DNA of 64,000 bases, taken from Alteribacillus bidgolensis. GTDB lineage: Bacteria > Bacillota > Bacilli > Bacillales > Marinococcaceae. Below, piece by piece: positions 42,186 through 49,676 of this stretch. The stretch spans positions 1,178,001 to 1,242,000 of the forward strand of contig NZ_KZ614149.1 of the NCBI RefSeq assembly GCF_002886255.1, in the 5' to 3' direction. The stretch's first letter is position 1, and every line of letters starts with the position of its first letter. The notes beneath the pieces were generated by a model, which worked only from the letters and a program-made list of their open reading frames with translations, made no database searches and was not told the origin of the DNA. Position numbers and translations under genes: made by a program.

Positions 42186-43022
42186 ATGCTTGAAAATAAA
42201 ACCATTGCTTTCATCGGAGCAGGCTCCATGGCAGAGTCTATTCTCGGTGGCTTGCTCTCTGAAAAACTCGTAAATCCTCAGCAGATTGTTGTAACCAATA
42301 AAACGAATGATCAACGGTTAAATGAATTAAACGAACGCTACAGTATTAGCATTGCTGAATCAAAAGAAGATGCTATGAAAAAAGCAGACCTCGTGATTCT
42401 TGCGATGAAACCAAAACATATTGAAGATGGTATTTCTTCTATTAAAGAATACACCACGGACAATCATTTGATCATTTCTGTATTAGCCGGTGTTTCTACT
42501 AGTTATATAGAAGAACAGTTTGGTATGAAAACAGCTGTCGTCAGAGCGATGCCCAACACTTCTTCAAAAGTCAGTGCTTCAGCTACTGCTCTTTGTAGGG
42601 GCTATTATGCAAGCGTTCATCAACTTGATACGGCTTCCGCGTTATTTGCAGCAATTGGTACTGTATCCATTTTTGATGAAGCAAAAATGGATGCAGTTAC
42701 TGGAATATCCGGGAGTGGACCAGCTTATTTCTATTATTTCGTAGAAGCAATGGAAATAGCAGCAAAAGAAGCAGGCCTTCCAGAAACAGAAGCAAAAGAA
42801 TTAATCGTTCAAACACTTGCAGGAGCGGCCAAACGCTTGCAAAACTCAGATCAGCCGCCAAGTGCGCTTTATAATGAAGTAATGAGTCCTGGCGGAACTA
42901 CCGAAGCAGCGTTTAAAACACTAGAACGCCATAGTGTACAAGAACATTTCAAAAACAGCATTAAAGAAGCTATTAAACGATCAAAAGAACTGGGCTCCGC
43001 CACACGCAGCCCTATATCTTAG
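42186..43022 (+). CDS. proI: Pyrroline-5-carboxylate reductase
   Basis: The last step of proline synthesis. The 278-residue product has the dinucleotide motif IAFIGAGSMAESILGGLL, VRAMPNTSSKVSASATALCRG, GISGSGPAYFYYFVEAM (about 170-186) and the family end motif MSPGGTTEAAF. It lies 12 bases after proA with AGGAGAG upstream. I use proI because it belongs to a T-box-controlled proBA-linked set, as for the anabolic B. subtilis gene; proC would be equally acceptable. Confidence 0.95.
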   Translation: MLENKTIAFIGAGSMAESILGGLLSEKLVNPQQIVVTNKTNDQRLNELNERYSISIAESKEDAMKKADLVILAMKPKHIEDGISSIKEYTTDNHLIISVLAGVSTSYIEEQFGMKTAVVRAMPNTSSKVSASATALCRGYYASVHQLDTASALFAAIGTVSIFDEAKMDAVTGISGSGPAYFYYFVEAMEIAAKEAGLPETEAKELIVQTLAGAAKRLQNSDQPPSALYNEVMSPGGTTEAAFKTLERHSVQEHFKNSIKEAIKRSKELGSATRSPIS

Positions 43023-43029
43023 TTCAATG

Positions 43030-43064
43030 GAAGCTGTCTCGAAATCACCGAGACAGCTTTTCTT
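43030..43064 (+). terminator. Terminator of the proline operon
   Basis: AAGCTGTCTCG aaatcac CGAGACAGCTT followed by TTCTT. It lies ten bases past the proI stop. The remaining gap to the channel gene shows only AT-rich sequence. Confidence 0.9.
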
Positions 43065-43293
43065 CTGCTTGGGGGCCCTTTTGAAAAGTCAGTCTGAATT
43101 TATTATCATACCAGATACATTATAGAGTACGATGTATATGATATGTTTCTCATACCAATAACAGGTATCCTCTATTTTTCACCATTTATCCATTTGTTTT
43201 CACTCCTTCTCCCTTTCTTCTTTGTTATTCTTTTAGTAAAATTTAATAGGTATTTACATTACATAAACGTTAAAGGAGAGGAAACCAACACTT

Positions 43294-44148
43294 ATGAACA
43301 GCGAGGCAGTAGATCGTTTTAGAAATAATATCGCCCGCCTGGTTGAACACCGCGCTTTTATAAACACAGTAATGATTTTTATCCTTATTAATGCTGCTAT
43401 TGTTGGCATAGAAACATTTCCTGCTATCTATGAAAACAATTCTTCTCTCTTCTATTTGGCAGACAGGATGCTCTTATGGATTTTCACTATAGAAATTGTA
43501 CTACGTCTCATTGCTGCCAAACCAATGCTAGGCTTTTTTAAAAGTTCATGGAACTGGTTTGACTTTCTTATTGTGTTTGCTGGGCATGTTTTTGCTGGTG
43601 CTCATTTTGTAACCGTACTTCGGATTTTAAGAGTGCTGCGCGTACTTCGTGCTGTATCTATTATCCCTTCCCTGCGCCGGCTTGTTGACGCCCTTTTGTT
43701 AACCATTCCGGCTTTAGGAAACATTATGATATTAATGAGTATTATATTTTATATTTACGCTGTTATCGGCACAATGCTGTATCAAGAGATTGCGCCTGAA
43801 TACTTTGGGAACCTGCAGTTGTCTTTATTAACATTATTCCAAGTCGTCACTTTGGAATCGTGGGCCAGCGCCGTCATGCGTCCGATTTTCGAACAATCTC
43901 CGATGGCATGGATTTATTTTGTAAGCTTTGTTCTCGTAGGCACCTTTGTCATTTTTAATCTCTTTATTGGTGTTATTGTTAATAATGTAGAAAAAGCAAG
44001 TGAGATGGAATTACCTGGTAATGATACCGATTTAGAAAAGAAAGAACCTACTCCCTTTACGAATGAAAATCAAATTGATGATTTGCAGCGAGAAGTTCAG
44101 GAATTAAAAGAGCTTTTATTAGAAGAAAAACGTGAACGAATTAAGTAG
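43294..44148 (+). CDS. Voltage-gated sodium channel, NaChBac family
   Basis: A 284-residue six-segment ion channel subunit (homotetramer in known members). S1-S3 span about 20-110. The S4 voltage sensor reads LRILRVLRVLRAVSIIPSLRRL, with arginines at every third position. The pore filter is TLESWAS (about residue 188-194), identical to NaChBac, after which S6 ends in FNLFIGVIVNNVEKA. A C-terminal coiled coil (about 255-283) fits the tetramer-forming tail. In alkaliphilic bacilli such channels supply Na+ re-entry for pH homeostasis and motility. It stands alone between two terminators. Confidence 0.95.
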   Translation: MNSEAVDRFRNNIARLVEHRAFINTVMIFILINAAIVGIETFPAIYENNSSLFYLADRMLLWIFTIEIVLRLIAAKPMLGFFKSSWNWFDFLIVFAGHVFAGAHFVTVLRILRVLRVLRAVSIIPSLRRLVDALLLTIPALGNIMILMSIIFYIYAVIGTMLYQEIAPEYFGNLQLSLLTLFQVVTLESWASAVMRPIFEQSPMAWIYFVSFVLVGTFVIFNLFIGVIVNNVEKASEMELPGNDTDLEKKEPTPFTNENQIDDLQREVQELKELLLEEKRERIK

Positions 44149-44195
44149 AAAGAGGAGCCCCTTCCAATCTATTTGGAAGGGACTCCTCTTTCTTT
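44149..44195. terminator. Bidirectional terminator between the channel gene and thrD
   Basis: AAAGAGGAGcCCCTTCC ... GGAAGGGaCTCCTCTTT is a 16-17-bp stem with one mismatch and T-rich ends on both strands. Confidence 0.92.
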
Positions 44196-45562
44196 TATTG
44201 CAGTACTTCTTTTGTACTAAAGAACTCTTCATATAAACCGCGGATAGCAAGGTCTACGTTGTCTTCGTGAATACCAAATGATAGTGATACTTCAGAAGAT
44301 CCCTGGTTGATCATTTCAATATTAACACCTTGTTCAGATATAGCTTTTGCTGCTCTTGAGGCAATACCTACCGTTTCATGCATACCTTCTCCAACCAGCA
44401 TAATCATAGCAAAACCTTTTTCAATATAAGCATCATCCGCATCTAGTTCATCTATGACTCGACGGATAATTGTATCTTCCTTTTGAGGTGTTAATTGACT
44501 GTCATCTAAGATGACGGATGTATCGTCAATACCTGAAGGAATATGTTCATAAGATATCCCTTCATCTTCGATAATTTGAAGCAATTTGCGTCCAAAACCA
44601 ACTTCACGGTTCATTAGGTATTTACGCACATAAATAGTGCTGAACCCTTTTTCTGCTGCAATCCCGATGACAGGGTTCATGGCGTATTCACGCTCATTAA
44701 TAATCATGGTTCCGTCTGCACTCGGATTATTAGTATTCTTTACACAAACAGGCACGTTCTTTTTAAAAGCAGGGATAAGCGCTTCATCATGAAACACCCC
44801 AAATCCAGCATAAGAAAGTTCTCGCATCTCACGATAAGTCATCCGCTTAATAGAACAAGGATTGTCTACTACTTTCGGATTGGCTGCAAATACCGAATCA
44901 ACATCTGTAAAGTTTTCGTAAAGTTCTGCTTGTACTCCAGCTGCTACGATAGAACCTGTAATATCTGAACCGCCGCGCGGAAAGGTAACTAGGCGGCCTT
45001 CCTTTGAAAATCCGAAAAAACCAGGAATAATTAAGATGCCGCTTTTTTCCCTAAGCTTATACAAATGATCGTATGCTTCCGGAAGTACTTGGGCATTACC
45101 TGGTGTATCACTTACGTATAACCCTGCTTGTTCAGGATGAATATATTCTGCAACAAATCCCATGCTTTGTAAATAACGGGCAATTATTTTAGCATTATTG
45201 TCTTCCCCGCTCGCTTTAATCTGGTCCATAAACTGCCCTTCATTGGATGGATCAAAGGCAAGTCGACTTTTTAAGTCATCTTCAATCGTATGGACAATAT
45301 CTTCATCAAGCCCGAGACCTTCAGCAATATCACGATAGCGTTCTACAACTGCTTGCAGTTCAGCCTCTGCTTTTCCTTCCTTTAAAAAGGTCTCCCCAAG
45401 AGTAATCAACAAGTCTGTTACTTTTGTATCTTCATCATTGCGTTTCCCTGGTGCTGATACAACAATAAACTTTCTGTCTGTATCAGAGGTAACAATATTT
45501 GTTACTTTTTTAATTTGTTCTGCACTGGCAAGAGAAGTGCCTCCGAATTTAGCTACTTTCAT
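44195..45562 (-). CDS. thrD: Aspartate kinase (ThrD/YclM type)
   Basis: A 455-residue monofunctional aspartokinase that phosphorylates aspartate for the lysine/threonine/methionine pathway. The kinase domain has VAKFGGTSLASAEQI, VVSAPGKR, TFPRGGSDITGSIVAAG and NFTDVDSVFAANPK; two ACT domains fill about 305-455 (AMIMLVGEGMHETVGIASRA). Length and sequence match B. subtilis YclM (ThrD, aspartokinase III class) better than LysC or DapG. AGGAGATG precedes the ATG. Upstream are a CodY-like box and two 15-bp direct repeats. Confidence 0.93.
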   Translation of the reverse strand: MKVAKFGGTSLASAEQIKKVTNIVTSDTDRKFIVVSAPGKRNDEDTKVTDLLITLGETFLKEGKAEAELQAVVERYRDIAEGLGLDEDIVHTIEDDLKSRLAFDPSNEGQFMDQIKASGEDNNAKIIARYLQSMGFVAEYIHPEQAGLYVSDTPGNAQVLPEAYDHLYKLREKSGILIIPGFFGFSKEGRLVTFPRGGSDITGSIVAAGVQAELYENFTDVDSVFAANPKVVDNPCSIKRMTYREMRELSYAGFGVFHDEALIPAFKKNVPVCVKNTNNPSADGTMIINEREYAMNPVIGIAAEKGFSTIYVRKYLMNREVGFGRKLLQIIEDEGISYEHIPSGIDDTSVILDDSQLTPQKEDTIIRRVIDELDADDAYIEKGFAMIMLVGEGMHETVGIASRAAKAISEQGVNIEMINQGSSEVSLSFGIHEDNVDLAIRGLYEEFFSTKEVLQ

Positions 45563-45604
45563 CTCTGTTATACATCTCCTATGCTTTGTTTGTCTTCCGT
45601 TTCT

Positions 45605-45658
45605 GTTTATCAGAAAATTTCACAAATATTAGCTTATCACACGTATTAGCTCATCACA
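45605..45658 (-). promoter_or_regulatory. Regulatory region of thrD: CodY-like box and 15-bp direct repeats
   Basis: At 45619-45605 (minus) AATTTTCTGATAAAC matches the CodY consensus AATTTTCWGAAAATT at 12 of 15 positions. Just upstream TGTGATAAGCTAATA and TGTGATGAGCTAATA (45641-45627 and 45658-45644) are 14/15 identical with a 17-base period. ThrR is a known repressor of thrD in B. subtilis, but I cannot say that these are its sites. Confidence 0.5.
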
Positions 45659-45760
45659 AAGTGCTTTTTACAGCATTAAACACAGTTCTTATGCCTATAG
45701 ATGTGTGAGAGGTAGTCATCCGCCATACGCTCTTTATCTGTCGATGGTTCTGTTACGTGC

Positions 45761-45925
45761 TTAAAAATATTAATAACTCGGCTTATCGCCATGTAACGGA
45801 AGCCGTTTAAAAACGCTATATCCTGTCGGAGCATTGGGATTGGTACGTCCTGTACGATGAATGCCGCCGGTTTGATTATACTGTTTACCCATAACATTTT
45901 ATACTTTTGTTACAGTTAAACGATA
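45761..45925 (+). repeat. RUCCU-type repeat, copy G (rearranged)
   Basis: It contains ACTCGGCTTaTCGCC, CGGAAGCCG, then GTAC-GTCCT-GTAC (45843-45855), identical to the third hairpin of copy B, and an ATCCTGT nearby. The second core hairpin is largely lost. It lies in the 391-base gap upstream of thrD, downstream of the small exported protein gene. Confidence 0.6.
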
Positions 45926-45953
45926 CTATATCTCCCTTAAAAGAGATATCCAC

Positions 45954-46289
45954 TTAACCCCAAATCGTTTCATCATCCCATTTTGTTTCTGAAATGCCGA
46001 TTGTTTTTAATAACGCAATATTAATCGGTACATTTTTTTCTATCAATGTTTCTTGGGTACAAGAGGATTCTGGCTTATAATCTAAATCTTTTGCCTCACT
46101 ATAATCTGCTTCTTGCAAGTAGTTGCTTAAATCCGCTTGGTTAAAACAAGGCGGCGTAACATATATGTGATTCGTGTGATCCACGATCGTACGCGCATCA
46201 GGAGGCGCGCTTAATTGAATAGGAATGAAAAAACCTAAAGTTACTAAGAGAGAAAGCACTGCTGCTGCCGTTATTACAATGTTTTTCAT
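45954..46289 (-). CDS. Small exported or membrane-anchored protein of unknown function
   Basis: I do not recognise this 111-residue protein. It begins MKNIVITAAAVLSLLVTLGFFIP, a signal peptide or anchor, and the rest should lie outside. The exterior part has two cysteines about 35 residues apart (TPPCFNQ and SSCTQE), which could form a disulfide, and is acidic. The ATG at 46289 has GAGGAGG eight bases upstream. It starts 13 bases after the nitroreductase stop, so the two form an operon. Confidence 0.7.
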   Translation of the reverse strand: MKNIVITAAAVLSLLVTLGFFIPIQLSAPPDARTIVDHTNHIYVTPPCFNQADLSNYLQEADYSEAKDLDYKPESSCTQETLIEKNVPINIALLKTIGISETKWDDETIWG

Positions 46290-46302
46290 ATTCCCTTCCT
46301 CC

Positions 46303-46869
46303 TCAGTCAAGCCAGCTTATACTATCTTGTTCTTTTCGTGTTTTTATCTTCGGGATATCTTTTGGATAGCCGAGAAAAAGAAAACCAATAATTTCTTCTT
46401 CTTCTCCAGGATTTATAATCTCCCTCGCTTTTTTATCTTTTACAAGCTGACCAGTGGCCCATTTGGCTCCTACTCCTTCATTCCATGCTGCGAGCATAAA
46501 ATTTTGAATAGCACAAGCAGTTGCTGCAAAATCTTCTTTCTCACGTACAGGATCAACACTATAACGGTGAGTCGTTACAGCAATCACCCAAGGAAGTTCT
46601 GCCATAAACGTATACGCTTGTTCCTTTGCTTTTATGGCACGCTCTGAATCTTTATCCATAAATTTTTCTATTTTCAATTCACTTCTTCTTTTCGCTAGTT
46701 TTTCTTTGGTTTTTCCTGTTATCGCATAAAAGTGCCACGGTTCCGTCATTTTATGATTCGGTGCATGAATGGCACAATGAATAGCTTTTTCAATAATAGA
46801 CCGCTCCACTGGTTCTTTTTTAAAAATATGTATCGTTCGTCTAGACAACAATCCTTTTGTAAGTTCCAT
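46303..46869 (-). CDS. Nitroreductase family protein (YdjA-like)
   Basis: A 188-residue FMN-dependent nitroreductase-fold protein. Motifs are LLSRRTIHIFKKEPVERSIIEKAI at the start, HAPNHKMTEPWHFYAITG (about 38-55), AACAIQNFMLAAWNEGVGAKWATG in the middle (FATACA-type) and IIGFLFLGYPKD near the end. The natural substrate is unknown. AGAGGACA precedes the ATG at 46869. It is followed by the small exported protein gene. Confidence 0.87.
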   Translation of the reverse strand: MELTKGLLSRRTIHIFKKEPVERSIIEKAIHCAIHAPNHKMTEPWHFYAITGKTKEKLAKRRSELKIEKFMDKDSERAIKAKEQAYTFMAELPWVIAVTTHRYSVDPVREKEDFAATACAIQNFMLAAWNEGVGAKWATGQLVKDKKAREIINPGEEEEIIGFLFLGYPKDIPKIKTRKEQDSISWLD

Positions 46870-47010
46870 TGTCCTCTCTCCCATCTATTTATTACGTTCT
46901 CACCATATATATTATACCGCGAGCGGCTTCCTTTCTCCTAGAGGAAATGTAAATATTCATAACAAAACTTAAGCACCTTAAAAGAGGAAGTTTCACTAAG
47001 TTAAAAGATA

Positions 47011-47050
47011 TGGTGTGCGCCCGAGCGGCTAGGCGCTGAAGCTAAACGTA
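47011..47050 (+). repeat. Fragment of the composite repeat
   Basis: GCCCGAGCGGCTAGGCGCTG and following bases match the middle block of copies B and C (CCCGAGAGGCTGGGCGCTG). No hairpin core is attached. Confidence 0.5.
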
Positions 47051-47068
47051 CATCAATAATATATAAAG

Positions 47069-47106
47069 CAAAAGGCCGTCCCCTGCTTTTTTTGGGACGG
47101 CCTTTT
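47069..47106 (-). terminator. Terminator downstream of bioB
   Basis: AAAAGGCCGTCCC / GGGACGGCCTTTT form a 13-bp stem just past the bioB stop, with T-rich ends on both strands. Confidence 0.9.
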
Positions 47107-47110
47107 CCAA

Positions 47111-48106
47111 TTAAGACGGTTCTGGAACAGCATATTGTTCAACTCTAAAGCCCATATCCTCGATCATTTGATGATCATCCTTTACTTTTTGTCCGCCTGT
47201 TGTCAAATAATCACCTACAAATATGGAGTTTGCAGCATACAAGGTGAGCGGCTGTAATGAGCGGATATTCACTTCTCTTCCGCCTGATACGCGTATTTCT
47301 TTGTCCGGCAGAATATACCTAGCAGCTGCAAGAATTTTTAGTGAGCGCATAGGAGCGACACCATCTCTATCTTCAAGCGGCGTGCCTTTTACAGGATGTA
47401 AAAAGTTTACCGGAACAGAATCAGCATCCAATTCCTTTAATGCAAATAATGTTTCAATTAATTGTTCATCTGTTTCTCCCATTCCTGCTATCACACCAGA
47501 ACACGGAGAGATACCTGCATTTTTCGCGTGATTGACCGTTCTTTCTCTGTCTTCATACGTGTGAGTGGTAGTTATAGCTGCATGATGGTCTTTATGTGTA
47601 TTTAAATTATGATTGTAGCGGTCCACCCCAGCTGCTTTTAAACGCTCAGCCTGGCCTTCTTTTAAAATTCCAAGACAAGCACATATTTTAAGCGGCATTT
47701 CCTGTTTGATTTCTTTAACCGCTTCTGTGACATGATCTACTTCCTTTTCCGTCGGACCTCGGCCGCTGGCCACAATACAATATGTACCGGCCTTACGTTC
47801 CATAGCTTCTTTCGCTCCCTTTACTAAGGAGTCTTTATCGAGCAAAGGATATTTATCTGCATCAGTATTTGCGATAGAAGATTGAGCGCAATACCCGCAA
47901 TCTTCAGGACACAGTCCGCTTTTAGCATTCACAATCATATTTAATTTAACGTCATTTGCATAGTAATGATATCTTAGTTTATAAGCTCCATTGAGAAGCG
48001 ACAGTATATCCCTGTCCGGTACTGAAAGAATATTAAGTCCATCTTGCTTCGTTACTTTTTTTCCTTGCAATACTTCATCTGCTAAACAATTCCAACTGTT
48101 ATTCAT
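47111..48106 (-). CDS. bioB: Biotin synthase BioB
   Basis: A radical-SAM enzyme of 331 residues that inserts sulfur into dethiobiotin. The cluster motif CPEDCGYC (CxxxCxxC, about residue 67-74) is intact, and the second-cluster ligands appear in ACLG and in the HNLNTHKDHH and CSGVIAGMGE stretches; RVSGGREVNIRSLQPL is typical near the end. GGAGTGTGAGGT precedes the ATG. No other bio gene is adjacent. A BirA-type operator overlaps its promoter. Confidence 0.97.
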   Translation of the reverse strand: MNNSWNCLADEVLQGKKVTKQDGLNILSVPDRDILSLLNGAYKLRYHYYANDVKLNMIVNAKSGLCPEDCGYCAQSSIANTDADKYPLLDKDSLVKGAKEAMERKAGTYCIVASGRGPTEKEVDHVTEAVKEIKQEMPLKICACLGILKEGQAERLKAAGVDRYNHNLNTHKDHHAAITTTHTYEDRERTVNHAKNAGISPCSGVIAGMGETDEQLIETLFALKELDADSVPVNFLHPVKGTPLEDRDGVAPMRSLKILAAARYILPDKEIRVSGGREVNIRSLQPLTLYAANSIFVGDYLTTGGQKVKDDHQMIEDMGFRVEQYAVPEPS

Positions 48107-48121
48107 ACCTCACACTCCAAA

Positions 48122-48159
48122 TGTAAACATATTTTATATAAACGTTAACATTATTTCAA
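48122..48159 (-). promoter_or_regulatory. bioB promoter with overlapping BirA operator
   Basis: On the minus strand TTGAAA (48159-48154), 17 bases, TAAAAT (48136-48131) is the promoter. The BirA box TGTTAAC-N15-GTTTACA spans 48150-48122, covering the -10. BirA with biotinyl-AMP should repress bioB when biotin is plentiful. Confidence 0.85.
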
Positions 48160-48226
48160 TTTACAAGCAATTACTTTTTGGAAACATATTCAAAAATGTA
48201 TTCATGTCAATTTTTTTAATTTGTTA

Positions 48227-48243
48227 TGTTAGTTTTTCTTACA
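48227..48243 (+). promoter_or_regulatory. TnrA/GlnR box upstream of tnrA
   Basis: TGTTAGTTTTTCTTACA matches TGTNA-N7-TNACA exactly. It lies 90 bases before the tnrA start. B. subtilis tnrA is activated by TnrA and repressed by GlnR through such a site. Confidence 0.85.
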
Positions 48244-48332
48244 TTAATCCTCTATTTTGTTTTAACATGTGGTATATTAATGACAAAGTAAAAGAAACTT
48301 CGTTAGATATTGTTTAAAAGGAGCGCACGTTT

Positions 48333-48641
48333 ATGTCTTCTTCTTACAAAGATAAAAAAGTAATCACAATAGGAGTCGTAAGTGAATTAACAGGATTGTC
48401 TGAACGAAAAATCCGTTATTATGAAGAAAGAAAGCTTGTCTTTCCTGAAAGAACATCGGGCGGTACCCGCAAATACTCCTTTGACGATGTGGAACGATTA
48501 GTTGATATTGCCAATAAAATGGAAGATGGAATGCAAACGTTTGACATCCGAAGAATGGAACAGAAAAAGTTACCAAAAAAAGAATTGCGTGAACGTATGC
48601 TGCGTGGTCAGCTTAATGCAGCTTTTAACATGAGAAAATAA
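48333..48641 (+). CDS. tnrA: Nitrogen regulator TnrA (MerR family)
   Basis: A 102-residue MerR-family regulator of nitrogen-limited growth. The N-terminus YKDKKVITIGVVSELTGLSE and RKIRYYEERKLVFPERTSGG, GTRKYSFDDVERLVDIANK form the winged helix. The C-terminus MLRGQLNAAFNMRK matches the TnrA tail that binds feedback-inhibited glutamine synthetase. That tail and the lack of a linked glnA argue for TnrA over GlnR. It has AAGGAG upstream and its own TnrA box, divergent from bioB. Confidence 0.93.
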   Translation: MSSSYKDKKVITIGVVSELTGLSERKIRYYEERKLVFPERTSGGTRKYSFDDVERLVDIANKMEDGMQTFDIRRMEQKKLPKKELRERMLRGQLNAAFNMRK

Positions 48642-48785
48642 AATCCTTATACGATCATAACGACAAGAAAGCACCCGTTCACTCTTTGATGAGCTAAAAT
48701 AAAAAATACGTTCAGTTGTATAAGTGAAATGGCGACGTTCGCTTTGAAGAAAACGAAATAAGCCGGATTTATCAAATCATAGGAT

Positions 48786-48866
48786 CTTAGAAAAACTTTG
48801 GCGGAAGTTTTAGATTTGCTTATACTTTGATCCTTTAACAAAGTTGAACTTTCCTAAAGCATAAAA
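48786..48866 (+). repeat. RUCCU two-hairpin repeat, copy H (hairpin 1 truncated)
   Basis: Only the 3' arm of hairpin 1 remains (GGCGGAAG directly after TTAGAAAAACTT), while hairpin 2 ACTTTG-ATCCT-TTAA-CAAAGT is intact, then CTTTCCTAAAGCATAAAA. It sits in the 396-base stretch between tnrA and cbpB. Confidence 0.7.
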
Positions 48867-48925
48867 TAAACCGTTTTAAAAATGTAAAATTCCCCCTCTT
48901 TGAAGAAAACGCTTACATTTAGCAC

Positions 48926-48954
48926 TTGACATATTCTCCCTACCCCTCTACTAT
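48926..48954 (+). promoter_or_regulatory. Promoter of cbpB
   Basis: TTGACA (48926-48931), 17 bases, TACTAT (48949-48954). It lies about 80 bases upstream of the coding start. Confidence 0.75.
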
Positions 48955-49037
48955 TATATTGGGTCACATTTTTAGTTTTTTTAGGGCCACTTTCTTTTTC
49001 AACGGATAAATTATTATTAAGAAAGAAAGTGATGAAG

Positions 49038-49475
49038 ATGTTACAAACATTAAAAAACAGCCAAATTATGGATAGTGAGATCAAGGAACTGATGATTTCG
49101 CATGAAAAAGTAGCACATGTTCAATTAAACAATCCGCTTGACCATGCACTGCTCGTTTTAATTAAATCTGGCTACACAGCAATCCCAGTGCTTGACACAG
49201 AATATAAAGTACACGGGCAGATTAGCAAAGCCCAAATTCTTGATTCTATTTTAGGTATTGAACGAATTGAAATGGAACGCCTTCATGATTATAAGGTTAG
49301 TGATGTTATGACTACGAAAGTACCTAAAATGAATAAGAACGAAACCTTCGGAAAAGCGTTAATGCTGTCTATTAACCATCCATTTGTTTGTATTGAAGAC
49401 GATGAACGTTCTTTCATAGGGATAATGACACGCCGGTCTATTCTTGCTTTAATTCATCGTTACCTAGGTAAGTGA
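49038..49475 (+). CDS. cbpB: c-di-AMP-binding CBS-domain protein CbpB/DarB (YkuL)
   Basis: A protein of about 145 residues with two CBS domains (KVAHVQLNNPLDHALLVLIKSGYTAIPV and VSDVMTTKVPKMNKNETFGKAL). Sequence and length match B. subtilis YkuL (DarB/CbpB), which binds c-di-AMP and in its free form stimulates Rel and pyruvate carboxylase. The start is uncertain: ATG at 49038 gives the length of known homologues; ATG at 49032 or GTG at 49029 are in frame; none has a strong ribosome site. A terminator follows about 95 bases after the stop. Confidence 0.88.
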   Translation: MLQTLKNSQIMDSEIKELMISHEKVAHVQLNNPLDHALLVLIKSGYTAIPVLDTEYKVHGQISKAQILDSILGIERIEMERLHDYKVSDVMTTKVPKMNKNETFGKALMLSINHPFVCIEDDERSFIGIMTRRSILALIHRYLGK

Positions 49476-49568
49476 TAATACAAGTTTATTTTGCTTATTC
49501 ATTCTATCGCTGATAGGAGAAAGATGGCCCTTAGGGTACATGAGTCAATATTCAACAAGAATGAATCT

Positions 49569-49602
49569 AAAGCTCTGAGCAGATGCTCAGAGCTTTTTCT
49601 TT
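49569..49602 (+). terminator. Terminator downstream of cbpB
   Basis: AAAGCTCTGAGCA ga TGCTCAGAGCTTT followed by TTCTTTC is a perfect 13-bp stem. Confidence 0.9.
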
Positions 49603-49676
49603 CATTCCATTTTTAAAAACTGGTAATATAAGAACGTACCGTACAGGGGAAATAAAAATGAAGGAGGAGTTACTGC

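Noticed and set aside
45676..45897. A 73-codon minus-strand frame upstream of thrD
   Set aside because: It covers repeat copy G and has no start signals; composition reflects the repeat.
48333..48641. GlnR as the identity of the MerR-family gene
   Set aside because: The C-terminal GQLNAAF tail, the shorter linker and absence of an adjacent glnA fit TnrA; GlnR has a longer, different tail.
4448..48866. Repeats as a CRISPR array
   Set aside because: Copies are kilobases apart or at most in pairs, are about 100 bases long, and have no regular spacers or cas genes.
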